A program made the translations under genes and the position numbers. From the NCBI RefSeq assembly GCF_035594125.1, contig NC_087198.1, forward strand, positions 7,215,082 through 7,279,081: a stretch of 64,000 nt of DNA. The letters are read 5' to 3'. Below the pieces are notes generated by a model, which was given only the letters and a program-made list of their open reading frames with translations, made no database searches and had not been told where the DNA came from. Below, piece after piece: positions 25,601-35,800 of this stretch (position 1 is its first letter; the number at the start of each line of letters is the position of its first letter). This DNA comes from Scylla paramamosain (lineage: Eukaryota > Arthropoda > Malacostraca > Decapoda > Portunidae).

Positions 25601-25866
25601 ATGGGGACTCCGAAGCTGGTGTAGGAGTCGCCATGATGATTTTAAACTTTTTGAGTGAGGGGTGTGTGTGTTATTAGGTGCTTGTAGTTTTGTGTGGAGG
25701 AAGAGAGTTGTCTTCAGAGGACAGAAGCAATGACTGCCCCCTTGTGTTGTGAGACATAAAGGGAAACGTTCAATGAGGTCACAGCTGGTTTAAAGAAAAG
25801 TTTACAGCACCCCTTGAACAGTGCTTTAGACTGACTGGGAGTAATTATTGTTTCGGCAGGTGTCTA
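22634..25866 (-). mobile_element. LINE family 1, copy A, near full length but broken
   Basis: Minus-strand copy, about 3.2 kb, with its poly(A) end at 22634 and its 5' end near 25866 (CAGGTGTCT on the plus strand). It contains an endonuclease part (about 24950-25640: LTETQVSE, a GDFNVHHQ motif, SDHNLIS) and a reverse transcriptase part ([10 protein letters not shown] near 24150, [12 protein letters not shown] near 23760, C-terminal [15 protein letters not shown] near 22790). The longest open frame is 353 codons (23919-24980). About 100 bp near 23130-23185 are replaced or deleted relative to copies C and D, and several frameshifts are present, so it is inactive. Confidence 0.9.
23919..24980 (-). 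pseudogene. LINE ORF2 fragment (linker plus start of reverse transcriptase)
   Basis: The largest open piece of copy A, 353 codons. It begins at the end of the endonuclease ([16 protein letters not shown]), runs through the linker ([21 protein letters not shown]) and into reverse transcriptase blocks 1-2 ([32 protein letters not shown]). It stops at a frameshift near 23945, before the catalytic aspartates. The corresponding region in copy D reads through, so the break is specific to copy A. Confidence 0.85.
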
Positions 25867-25976
25867 CCGCCTCCTCCTGTAACCTAACCTAACCTAACCT
25901 AACCTAAGTCACCCAACCTTACCTAACCTAACTTAACATTACCAAAGCTCATGTAACCGTAGATTCAGTTTTGTTG
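25867..25976 (-). repeat. satellite, CCTAA orientation
   Basis: Short satellite block with (CCTAA) runs (AACCTAACCTAACCTAACC near 25880), that is, TTAGG on the minus strand, opposite to block 1. Confidence 0.85.
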
Positions 25977-26998
25977 TCCTCCACGACCTAGAGCAATTGG
26001 TGCAACAAGTTGCTGCAACTCGTATTTCTGACCGTTTTGGAGATACGCGCAACATTCTTGACCTTTTCCTGACCTCTAATCCTTCTGCTTATGCTGTCAC
26101 CCTTTCTTCTCCGTTGGGCTCCTCCGATCACAATCTCATATCTGTATCTTGTTCTATCGCTCAAATCCCTCCTCAGGATCCTCAAGGTGCCTTTGGCGTT
26201 TTGCCTCTGCTAGTTGGGGGGACCTGAGGAGGTATTTTGCTGATTTTCCTTGGAATGACTACTGCTTCCGTGTCAGAGACCCGTCTTTGTGTGCTGAGCT
26301 CATAACAGAGGTGATAGTGTCTGGCAAGGAGGCGTACAATCCTCACTCTTTTTTTCGACATAAACCTTCTAAACCTTGGTTTAACACAGCTTGTTCTCGT
26401 GCTGTACTTACATTCAGGCTGTTCCTAAAAAGGGTGACCGTTCTAATCCCTCAAACTACCGTCCTATTGCTTTAATTTCTTGCCTATCTAAAGTTTTTGA
26501 ATCTATTCTCAACAGGAAGATTCTTAAACATCTATCACTTCACAACTTTCTATCTGATCGCCAATATGTGTTCCATCAAGGCCGCTCTACTGGTGATCTT
26601 ATGGCTTTCTTTACTGAGTCTTGGTCATCCTCTTTTAGAGATTCTGGTGAAACTTTTGCTGTTGCCTTGGAGATATAAAAGCCTTTTGATAGAGTCTGGC
26701 ACAAAGCTTTGATTTCCAAACTACCCACCTAGGGCTTCTATCCTTCTCTCTGTAACTTCATCTCAAGTTTCCTTTCTGACCGTTGTATTGCTGCTGTGGT
26801 AGACACAGGTACAATACCAAAACACATTGAACAATACCAAACTTGGTATTGTTCAATGCGTCATAAACTCAATTTCTCCAGCTATCAACTCAATACAACC
26901 TTCCAGACAACTATCCCCTCTTCTTCAATGACACTCAACTGACCCCATCTTCTACAATGAAGATCCAGGGTCTGTCCTTTACTTATAATCTAAACTAA
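25977..26998 (+). mobile_element. LINE family 1, copy B, plus strand, internally deleted
   Basis: This is the only family 1 copy on the plus strand. It starts inside the endonuclease end (CACGACCTAGAGCAATTGG), continues through [16 protein letters not shown] and the linker, then jumps near 26405 from the ACSRA motif straight to [17 protein letters not shown], a deletion of roughly 650-700 bp. It then runs through the first half of the reverse transcriptase. From about 26800 it is scrambled, with short inverted and repeated pieces, and ends near 26998. It is a dead fragment. Confidence 0.85.
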
Positions 26999-27414
26999 CT
27001 ACACCTTATCTCACTTAACCATTTCTAACCTCACATAATTTCACCTAAAAGCACCTAATCATACCTAACTTCATTTAACCTCACCCTGTCTATCCTAATA
27101 TCACCTCACCACGCATAACCACACCTAACTTCTCATAACCTAACATAACCTAACCATACCTAACTTCAACTAACTTCACCTAACTTAAGCTAACCAGCTT
27201 ACCTCACCTAACATTACCTAACCTCAATCTTACCTATCCTCACCTAATCATGCTTAATCTCACCTAACCTCATCTAACGAAACCTAACCTCATGAAGCCT
27301 CACCTATCCTCACCTGACCATACTTTACCTCATATAACCTCACCTAACCACACCAAATCTCACCTAATCTCACATAACATCTCTTAACCTCACCTAACAC
27401 CAGCTAATCTCACC
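26999..27414 (-). repeat. satellite, CCTAA orientation
   Basis: CACCTAACCT-type decamers, the reverse complement of block 1. The block is bounded by LINE pieces on both sides. Confidence 0.9.
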
Positions 27415-28291
27415 TTTTTTTTTTTTCTTATGTAAGAGTGACACTAGCCAAAGGCAACAAAAATCCAATAAAAAAAATGCCCACTGAAACACCAGTCCCA
27501 TAAAAGGGTCAAAGCAGTAGTCAAAAATTGATGAATAAGTGTCTTGAAACCTCCCCCTTGAAGGAATTCAAGTCATAGGAAGGTGGAAATATAGAAGCAG
27601 GCAGGAAGTTCCAGAGTTTACCAGAGAAAGAAATGAATGATTGTGAATACTGGTTAACTCTTGCGTTAGAGAGGTGGACAGAATAGAGGTGAGAGAAAGA
27701 AGAAAGTATTGTGCAGAGAGGCCGCTGGAGGAGGGGAGGCATGCAGTTACGAGATCAGAAGAGCATAGCGGTAGAAGACAGCTAGAGATGCAACATTGCG
27801 ACGGTGAGAGAGAGGCTCAAGATAGTCAGTTAAAGGAGAGGAGTTGATGAGACGAAAAGCTTTTGATTCCTCCCTGTCTAGAAGAGCAGTATGAGTGGAA
27901 TCTCTCCAGACATGTGAAGCATACTTCATACATGGACGGATAAGGCCCTTTAACAGAGTTAGCAGCTGGGGGGGGGGTGAGAAAAACTGACAGAGACGTC
28001 TCAGAACTCCTAACTTCATAGAAGCTGTTTTAGCTTGAGATGAGATGTGAAGTTTCCAGTTCAGATTATAAGTAAAGGACAGAACGAGGATGTTCAGTGT
28101 AGAAGAGGGGGACAGTTGAGTGTCACTGAAGAAGAGATAGTTGTCTGGAAGGTTGTTTCGAGTTGATAGATGTAGGAATTGAGTTTTTGAGGCATTGAAC
28201 AATACCAAGTTTGCTTTGCCCCAATCAGAAATTTTAGAAAGATCAGAAATCAAGCGTTCTGTGGCTTCCCTGCGTGAAATGTTTACCTCCT
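27415..28291 (-). mobile_element. LINE family 1, 5'-truncated 3' fragment
   Basis: Minus-strand copy with poly(A) at 27415, holding the last third of the reverse transcriptase and the C-terminal region ([19 protein letters not shown] near 28220, FSGKLWNFLPASIFPP near 27590) in two frames. It breaks off at 28291 directly into TTAGG-oriented satellite. It therefore lies exactly where the satellite orientation switches from CCTAA (left) to TTAGG (right). Confidence 0.9.
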
Positions 28292-29468
28292 GAGGTTAGG
28301 TTTTATTAGCTAAGGTGAAGACGTTAGGAGAGGTTAGATGAGGTTAAGTGTGGTTAGATGAGGTTAGGTGATGTTAAGTGAAGTTAGATTTCATTATGTG
28401 AGGTTAGATAAGATTTGGTGGGTTAGGTGATTTTAGATGAGGTTATTTGTGTTTAGGTAAAGGTATGTGTGTTTAACCAAGGTTAGAAAAGTTTATGTGA
28501 TGTTAGGTGAGGTTAGGTGTGGATAAGTGTAGTTAAGAGAAGTTAGGTTAGCCTAGGTGTGGTTAAGTGAGGTTAGTTGAGATAAGGTGTTGTTACTAGA
28601 GGTCAGATTATTTTACGTGAGCTTTTGTGTCGTTATTTGAGTTTATGTGAGATTAGGTGTGGTTAGATGAGGTTATTTGAGATTAGGTGAGGTTAAGTGA
28701 GGTTAAGTGTGGATAGGCTTAGTGAGGTTAAGTGTGGATAGGCTTAGTGAGGTTAAGTGTGGTAAGTTTTAGTGAGATTAGGTGATTGTGGGAGACATTT
28801 GATTAGGATAAGTGACGTTAGGTAAGGCTAGGGGAGATTAGATGTTTTAGGTGTGGTAAGGTGAGGTTAGGTGAGGATAGGTGAAATTAGTTGTATTTAT
28901 ATTAAGTTAGGTGTGCTTAAGTGAGGTTAGATAAGGTTAGTTGTGATTAGTTAAGATTAAATGAGGTTGGATGCGCTTAGGTTAGGTAAAACAAAGTTAG
29001 GAGAGGTTAGGTGAGGTTAGGTGTGCTTAGAGAAGATTAAAAGAGGTTATCTGAAGTTAGGTGTGCTTAGTAGAGGTTAGGTGATTTAAGGTGAGATCAG
29101 GTTTGCTTAGGTGAGGTTTTGTGACATTACAACTGTTTAAGCTAGGTTAAGTAGCTATAGGTGAGGTCAGGTGTGATTAGATGTACATAGGTGAGGTTAT
29201 TTGAGTTTAAATGAAGTTAAGTGTGGTTAGGAAAAGATAGCTAAGGTTAGATAAGGTTAGGTGTGGTTAGATGAGATTAGGTGTGGTTTCTTGTGGTTAG
29301 GAAAGGTTAGGTAAGATTAGGTGAGTTTAGGCGCAGTTAGATGAGGTTAGGTGAGGTTAGGTGTGGTTAGATGAGGATATGTGAAGTTAGGTGATATTAG
29401 CTGAGGTTATGTATGATTAGGTGAGGTTAGGTGTGTTTAGGTAATTTTAAGTGATATTAGGTATAGTA
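28292..29468 (+). repeat. TTAGGTGAGG satellite (block 2)
   Basis: Degenerate decamer array as in block 1. One local duplication, GGATAGGCTTAGTGAGGTTAAGTGT, is repeated in tandem near 28715-28755. Confidence 0.95.
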
Positions 29469-29616
29469 TCATGAGTATGATATTTATGAAATCATGCTTC
29501 TTGTAAGGCTTGATCCCCATGCATGTAGTTCGTCATTTGCTCGTTTGCAGGCGTGGAAGCGTCTTTGTGATGGCTGTCAGGCAGACCTGAGCCAGTTCTG
29601 CCGCTCTACACTCCGT
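29469..29616. other. non-satellite island, left part (Polinton target)
   Basis: About 150 bp of non-repetitive sequence between the satellite and the Polinton. Its continuation is 45619-46335. It has a short open stretch (29494 onward) and a CTCGTTTGCAG that could be a 3' splice site, but no recognisable protein. It ends with CTCCGT, the left copy of the target-site duplication. Confidence 0.6.
29611..29616. repeat. Polinton 6 bp target-site duplication, left
   Basis: CTCCGT immediately before the AGTAGTTGGG terminus. The same six bases follow the right terminus at 45619-45624. A 6 bp duplication is the family rule for Polintons. Confidence 0.95.
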
Positions 29617-30910
29617 AGTAGTTGGGAAATTGCCATGGGGGTCGCCCCCCTAAAAAGGCTTGCCACTGAGGTCCCCATTGCATGGGGACCTCAGTGGCAA
29701 GCCTTTTTAGGGGGGCTCGACCCCCATGGCAATTACCCGGAGTGGCAATCCATTTCAGGATGGAGACCCTGACTGTAAATAGAGTGTTGGGGGATGGGAG
29801 AGGGAGGGAGGGGGGGGGGGGAGGGAGGGGGGGAGGGGGGGGGGAGGGGGATCCCACCCCCACCCCAGGAGCGACTCTGATGGCATGCCATATTGTGAGT
29901 GTGGGGCTGATCAAGTTGCAATGGGGAAACCTGACAGCAATTTTCCGTAGACTTCAGTGGCAGTCCATGTCAGGATGGAGACCCAGGCTTGGGAAAGGGA
30001 GGATGGCGATTCACGACGGCAACACCAAGGGGTGGGGGGGAGGGAGGGGGGAGGGACGGTGACGGCGACACTGACGGAGAGGTGGGGGGCGTGCGTCCTT
30101 ATCCTTCGGCGACGATGGAATGACTAAATGAATCAATGATGGTGGGTGGAAAATAATTGAGTGAAAGGAGGGGGGAGGGTGTGGACTGGCGGCCAGACGT
30201 GGAAGTCGCCACACACACGCGTGGCTAGGGGACTGTGACGGCAATGCCGTGTAGGTCGCCCTTTCACGTCCCCCCCCCCACCCCCAACCCACCCACCCAG
30301 GGGCGACTCTGACGGCAAGCCATATTGCGATGGTGATCCTGATAGCAATTTTCCATAGATCCATGCTTGGGAAGGGGGGGGTGATTCACGACGGCAAACA
30401 CCAAGGGGGGGGAGGGAGGGGGGAGGGACGGTGACGGCGACACTGACGGAGAGGTGAGGGGGCGTGCGTCCTTATGCTTCGGCGACGATGGAATGACTAA
30501 TGAATCAATGATGGTGGGCGGAAAATAATTGAGTGAAAAGGGGGTGGAGGGGGGGAGGAGAGGTGATGGGGGGGCTGGCGGCCAGACGTGGCAGCCGCCC
30601 GCCACACACGCGTGATTAGGGGGACTCTGACGGCGCTTGCCATAGAAGTCGCCCTTTCCCTTTCATTCACGGAATCCTGGAGGGTGGGATGACCGAGTGT
30701 TGCCATCACGCGTTCCCTCCGACGTCTCAATACATCCCCTATGGTCAAGGTCGTCGCGACTGCCGCACGAGATCCCGTTACCTGTCCATCCTTTTTACCT
30801 GGAGAAAGCGTCTGTGACGGCCAGGGCGGAGCGGCGGCCTCTTCCACTTTCACCGACCACCAGCGGCATGGCTGACGTAATACTTATGTCGGATGGCGGT
30901 CTTATTACTA

Positions 30911-30915
<5 letters not shown>
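29617..30915 (+). repeat. left terminal inverted repeat of the Polinton
   Basis: About 1,299 bp matching 44321-45618 in reverse complement, continuing for some bases into an (ATT)n tract. Internal structure: a 107 bp palindrome at the tip; long G-runs (29810-29850); and two subterminal tandem units of about 375 bp (29987-30364 and 30365-30660) marked by GATTCACGACGGCAA, TGACGGCGACACTGACGGAGAGG and AATCAATGATGGTGGG. No protein is supported here despite open frames. Confidence 0.95.
29628..29734. repeat. terminal hairpin palindrome, left end
   Basis: Near-perfect palindrome centred on 29680 with arms of about 51 and 53 bp (AATTGCCATGGGGGTCG... paired with ...CGACCCCCATGGCAATT), a 3-base loop (TGC) and a 2-base bulge (AG). 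It lies 11 bp from the transposon end. Confidence 0.95.
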
Positions 30916-30965
<50 letters not shown>

Positions 30966-31142
30966 TATTATTATTATTATAGCCGACACGTGCTCCCTCC
31001 GATATCTCAGTACATTCCCCTATGGTCAAGGTCGTCGCGACTATCCACGCCGTACCGCCATAATCTCCAGTCTGCCGACGTATATATGTCATGAAAAGGT
31101 AAAGTTTAAAGTCAGTCTGTTAGTTGACAGGGTTTAAAAAAC
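30912..31142. other. leader: (ATT)n tract and upstream region of first gene
   Basis: An (ATT)n tract to about 30980, then 30981-31060, which resembles TIR bases 30703-30765 (both share CTATGGTCAAGGTCGTCGCGACT), a diverged internal direct repeat. TATATAT at about 31080 lies 60 bp before the first start codon and may act as a TATA box. Confidence 0.6.
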
Positions 31143-32069
31143 ATGTCATTGAGAGATAGTGACGATATATACGTATACCTATCTTCTCTTGCAGGTGGTA
31201 GGTCATTTCCCAACAACACAACAACAGAATTTGAAAACAGAATCTTACCCATTCATTTAGACACCGGCAGGGATTATGAAGTCGGCCTGTGTAATATTTT
31301 ATTCCCTAAATATTTCTACTGCATTGCGGAAGGGGATCCAAATTCCAGTATATCGTTCTATGGTCGGGTTAAGCAGTCAGACTTTGATATGTATGAATAT
31401 AATATGTATACCTATCTACCGGAAAGGAATATCATCTCCAATTTTACCGATAAGAACATACCGGCCATAACTAAGGCAATTAATGGACAGATAGTGAGAG
31501 AACTTCAAGCAATCTTGAATGACTCCTTTAAGATCTATTTCCCTTACTCGGATATCATTTATTATGACCGCGACTTGGAGCGGGTCGTTGTGAATAACGC
31601 GATTGTCCCTCCTAATGACGATCGTATTTACAGTGATATAAGTATAAAATTTGCATCGCATATAGCTCACATTCTGGGTTTCAATCCAAATTTTCGCTAC
31701 ACCGTCTACTTTCAAAGATCTGGCGACGGCATTTCATCTTCCGACGCCAGCGAAGCTTCCTCCTCATCACCCATAAAATTATTCGCTCAATACGTACCGC
31801 GAGCTGATGCAGGGACGGATTATATGTACGTTTATACCGACATCATTTCCCCCTCGCGATTTGGCAACCAACTAGTTAATATATTAGACGTCATACCACT
31901 CCCCGGCGACAGCACCAGTAAAGGTGCGAATTCAATTACGTATAAACCACTTTCTGCATCAACTATAGAGAGTGTGGCCATCAAAATTGCTAATCAAAGA
32001 GGCAAACCTATTCAGTTTGAAGATGGGGAAAACAGTGTTACTTGCGTGTTACATATAAGACCACGTTAA
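31143..32069 (+). CDS. Polinton structural protein, candidate penton/minor capsid
   Basis: 308 aa, ATG start (ACATGTC), stop TAA. The N-terminus has the pattern I associate with a conserved Polinton structural protein: YVYLSSLAGG, then FPNNTTTEFENRI, then YEVGLCNILFP (residues about 10-55). The C-terminus fits the same family, with IKIANQRGKPIQFEDGE followed by a V-x-C-V-L-H-I-R-P ending. Alternating hydrophobic segments suggest a beta-rich (jelly-roll) fold. No signal peptide or membrane segment is seen. In related elements a single-jelly-roll protein forms the capsid vertex, and this is the best candidate here because the major capsid gene is elsewhere (41419). It is separated from the capsid genes by the polymerase. 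The role is inferred from family pattern only. Confidence 0.6.
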   Translation: MSLRDSDDIYVYLSSLAGGRSFPNNTTTEFENRILPIHLDTGRDYEVGLCNILFPKYFYCIAEGDPNSSISFYGRVKQSDFDMYEYNMYTYLPERNIISNFTDKNIPAITKAINGQIVRELQAILNDSFKIYFPYSDIIYYDRDLERVVVNNAIVPPNDDRIYSDISIKFASHIAHILGFNPNFRYTVYFQRSGDGISSSDASEASSSSPIKLFAQYVPRADAGTDYMYVYTDIISPSRFGNQLVNILDVIPLPGDSTSKGANSITYKPLSASTIESVAIKIANQRGKPIQFEDGENSVTCVLHIRPR

Positions 32070-32281
32070 CTTTGCGTCTCGGACGTAAAATTTTGAAGAG
32101 AATCGATCAAGGTGGGATAATGGGTGGAGTGGAGGATAATGAAACAGGCAGGTGTTGCCTACTTCCGAGTCAAGGCACGCGCCTCGCGACCATCTGCGCG
32201 GGAAGCTTCAGTGTTTCCCCGCGCGGCATGGCGGCCGGGACAAAGTGTTGACAATGTTATAGAAAAAAAAAAGAAAAGAAA

Positions 32282-32839
32282 ATGGGTGTTCACTGTGGAA
32301 CAGCAGAGGCGCGGATTTTATGTGAAGTGTGTGGGAGATGGCGCACTAATCCATCCTGCCCCTCATGTGTGGAAGACCAGTGTGATTTATGCGAGCGGTG
32401 TGGACTTCTGTTTCCACATCCACCGCCAGAACACACCTGCGAAGTTGGCAATCCTGCTTCTTCTGGTAAGCATTATTACTTATTTTGGCGGGAATGTATA
32501 ATAATAAAGATGAAATGACTGTCAATCTTTACAAGTTTGAGCTCTGAGCACATCTTCCTGTACAGGCTCACACTCGATTGAGGTTGAGCAGAACGCCGGC
32601 GTAGAAGGCCCACGTCGGCGGACGTCACAAGGCGACATCCCACGCGGAGGCGGGGGAAGAGGTGAGAAAAAAAAAAAATACTACAAATAATAAAGCAATA
32701 AATACGGTGCCACCGCCACTACTAATATTCTTTTTTTTAAGACTCGCCACGGCCGGGACCGAGTGGATTATCGGGGAACGTATTCAATTCTTCCGAGACT
32801 TCAAGTCCTTCACTACCTACACAAGGTAAATATCAATTC

Positions 32840-32896
<57 letters not shown>

Positions 32897-35800
32897 CTGT
32901 CGCTGCTACTTCTATTTTTTCTTCCCAGACACGCCACAAGCGGAGGCGGACCACGATGAGCGCAGCATGGCAGGAGAGTCGGCGGATGCAGACCTTGACG
33001 AGCGCGGGATGCCGGAAGAGCCGCGGTTAATTGACTCGAGGGAAAATTTTATGAGGAGCTTCACCAGACATCAATATGACATACCTGATCATGTAAGCAG
33101 AGATCCACTCGGTCTACTTACCGAATACAGGGAGTTCTTTATACGGGAAATTAGATCATATTTCACGTCACACGGCTCGCCATTCCCCCCCACCCTGAAA
33201 ATATTTTCACACATTTCTCTGTTACTAGTGAAATTCTCTACCTTAGGCGAGGATGAACATCGAGTCATTCATATTGCTTTTAGAGCACGACTGATCACCT
33301 ATCAAGATGTGCCTGACCTTGTTGATTTATGGATCCATCAGCTGAACAGTCGGCTGGAAAGCCTTACCAGCGAGACTGAAGGATCTGGTTTTATCATTTC
33401 AAGAGTACAGAATTTTTTCATCAACTATTGCTTGCATGTCGCATGTAGTGGCATAGGAGATTATGTTGCTTATCCTAGAGGCGTGCGAGGAGGGAATGAA
33501 ATTTTCAATCCTGATGGCCGACATTCATCCTGTGTTATTCAGTGTTTGGCGGCTTTCAGACTTCATGCTCGAGGTGTACCTTGGAAAAGAATTCCAAAAA
33601 TATTACGGAGACGGCATGGCGGAGAGAAATACGTCACGCGCGGAAAAGTAGGCAGTCCAGTGACTTGGGAGAACTTGAGTCAGTTAGAAAGGTTAAATTG
33701 TCTGTCTCTGGACGTTTATACACTGACAAAAAGCGGTGAGATATACTATTTAACATTATCAAGAAAAGGCTCGCGGAAGTATAAAACTGTAGTCTCACTC
33801 CTTTTACTAGGTGGAAAACATATGACGCTCATTAAAGACGTGGAGAAGCTGCACCGGAAATTGACGAGAAGCAGTCCCACCCCAGAGGGTCATCAGTTTT
33901 GCAAAGTATGTTTCAGCTCAGTTCCCAAGTCTGTCAGTTTGAGCGATCACGAGTGTCACTGCGACTTCACTCAAACTCTTCTCTTTCCAGGTGACGGTGA
34001 AAAAGTAAAATTTAAAAATTTTGCCTACACCTATCAGCCTGCATACTTAGCATTTTTTGATTTTGAAACTATGATAAAACCTAAGGAGAATAGGAGTGTG
34101 ATAGCTGAACATGACCCAATTGGATACTCGTATCTCATCATCAATAGGCATGGAGATGTCGTGGAAAAGAGAAGTTATTTCGGTGAAGATCCCGTGAATA
34201 ATTTCATTGATAGCCTATCCAATGCTTGGGGAATCATCAAGGAAAGTGTAGTTAGCTATCCAATTAGCATGTCTGCGGAGGATGAAGCCCACTTCAAACG
34301 TCAGCGTCACTGCGAGCTCTGCCATCAACCCTTTAATGTGAAAACCCCACCTCATAAACATCACGACCACTCATTACCACAAAATAATTACAAGGGGGCT
34401 TTGTGCGCGCGATGCAACCTCCAGTGTCGTGACATGAGGAAATATCTCATCACTCTGGCACATAATATGAGCTTTGACGTCTCCTTAATCATAAAAGACC
34501 TTCACTTGCCAGAGTCGCACGTGGACATCCTTGCCAAGTCAGAATCGCATTTATTGAAAGTAAGGATTAAGGAATTGCAGTTTCAGGACACGCTTTCCAT
34601 TATGAATGCTGGCCTCGGTCATCTCGCTCAGAGTCACGTGCAGGCGGGCTATAGCACGCGTTACGCCCAGGAAATGGTGAATTACCTCCCCGAGGATGTA
34701 AGGCGTGTAATTTGCACTCAAAAACAGTTTCTTTGTTATGAGTACATCACCGACCTTGGCCGCTTAGAAGATCGACAATTGCCACCTCGTGAGGCATTTT
34801 ATGACACGCTCAAGGGGAAGGCTCTGCCACCTGGAGAATATGAACACGCTCAAAGCGTGTGGAGTATGACATCCTGCCGCACTTTAGGCGATTACATAAG
34901 ACTGTATTGTGAGATTGATGTGGGATTATTAGCCGACACATATCTCAAATATAGATCATACCTGCATGAATTTTATGGGCTGGACGTGTCACATTACGTG
35001 TCACTGTCTTCTTATGCTTATGACGCTTTTTTAAAGTCGACAGGCGTTCAACTTGATCCACCTTACGACCCTAACATGTATCACCTGATCAAAAGAAATG
35101 TACGAGGAGGCTTTGTAACTTGCGTCAGGCCACACCTGCAGTCAAACCACGAACCCGACGGTGGACCCGGCACCTATGTGTTCTATCTGGACTATAATTC
35201 ATTATATGCAAGCGTTATGTGTTCCCCCCTGCCTATGGGTGACATCAAAAAGCTTTCTCAGTCAGAGATGGATGATTTTTTTGAAGTTGGCATCCAGAAT
35301 CATGCGACAGATGGCGACGTCGGTTACTGGCTGCATTTAGACAGCTGTGACGTTTCCCCCGACGTAGCTCGGATCACGGACGAGTTCCCTCTGTGCCTCG
35401 CACACATGACTATTACAGAAGATGACATCTCGCCGTACAGTAAAAGACTGTTAGAAGCTGAGGGTCGTAAGCTGGGGAGGAAAAATCGTAAACTCGTGGC
35501 CAGTCATAAGGGACTGAAAGATCATCTCATCAGTCTGGAATTGCTGCAACTTTTACTCTCACTTGGACTGGAAATACAATGTGTTCATGCTATATATAGG
35601 TTCAGACAGGCTCCATACCTGAAACCTTTCATAGAAAGGAACGTCGCTCAGCGTAAAAATGAGACGTGCGCCATTAAAAATCGCATTTGCAAACTGATGT
35701 CAAACGCAGTTTATGGTAGATCCATGTTATCTGAAGTGAAGTATGGCCTCCAGCAGAAATTAGTGACAAAAAGAAAGTCTTTCCTGAAGTATGCAAGAAA

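Noticed and set aside
29494..31137. Several frames of 60-150 codons in the left inverted repeat (mirrored at 44204-45752)
   Set aside because: They lie in G/C-run-rich terminal repeats, on both strands, with no family match. Identity between the two ends follows from the inverted repeat.
32124..32501. 125-codon frame ahead of the polymerase
   Set aside because: It overlaps the zinc-finger exon in another frame, is rich in KKKKRK from an A-run, and has no splice-compatible continuation into the polymerase frame.
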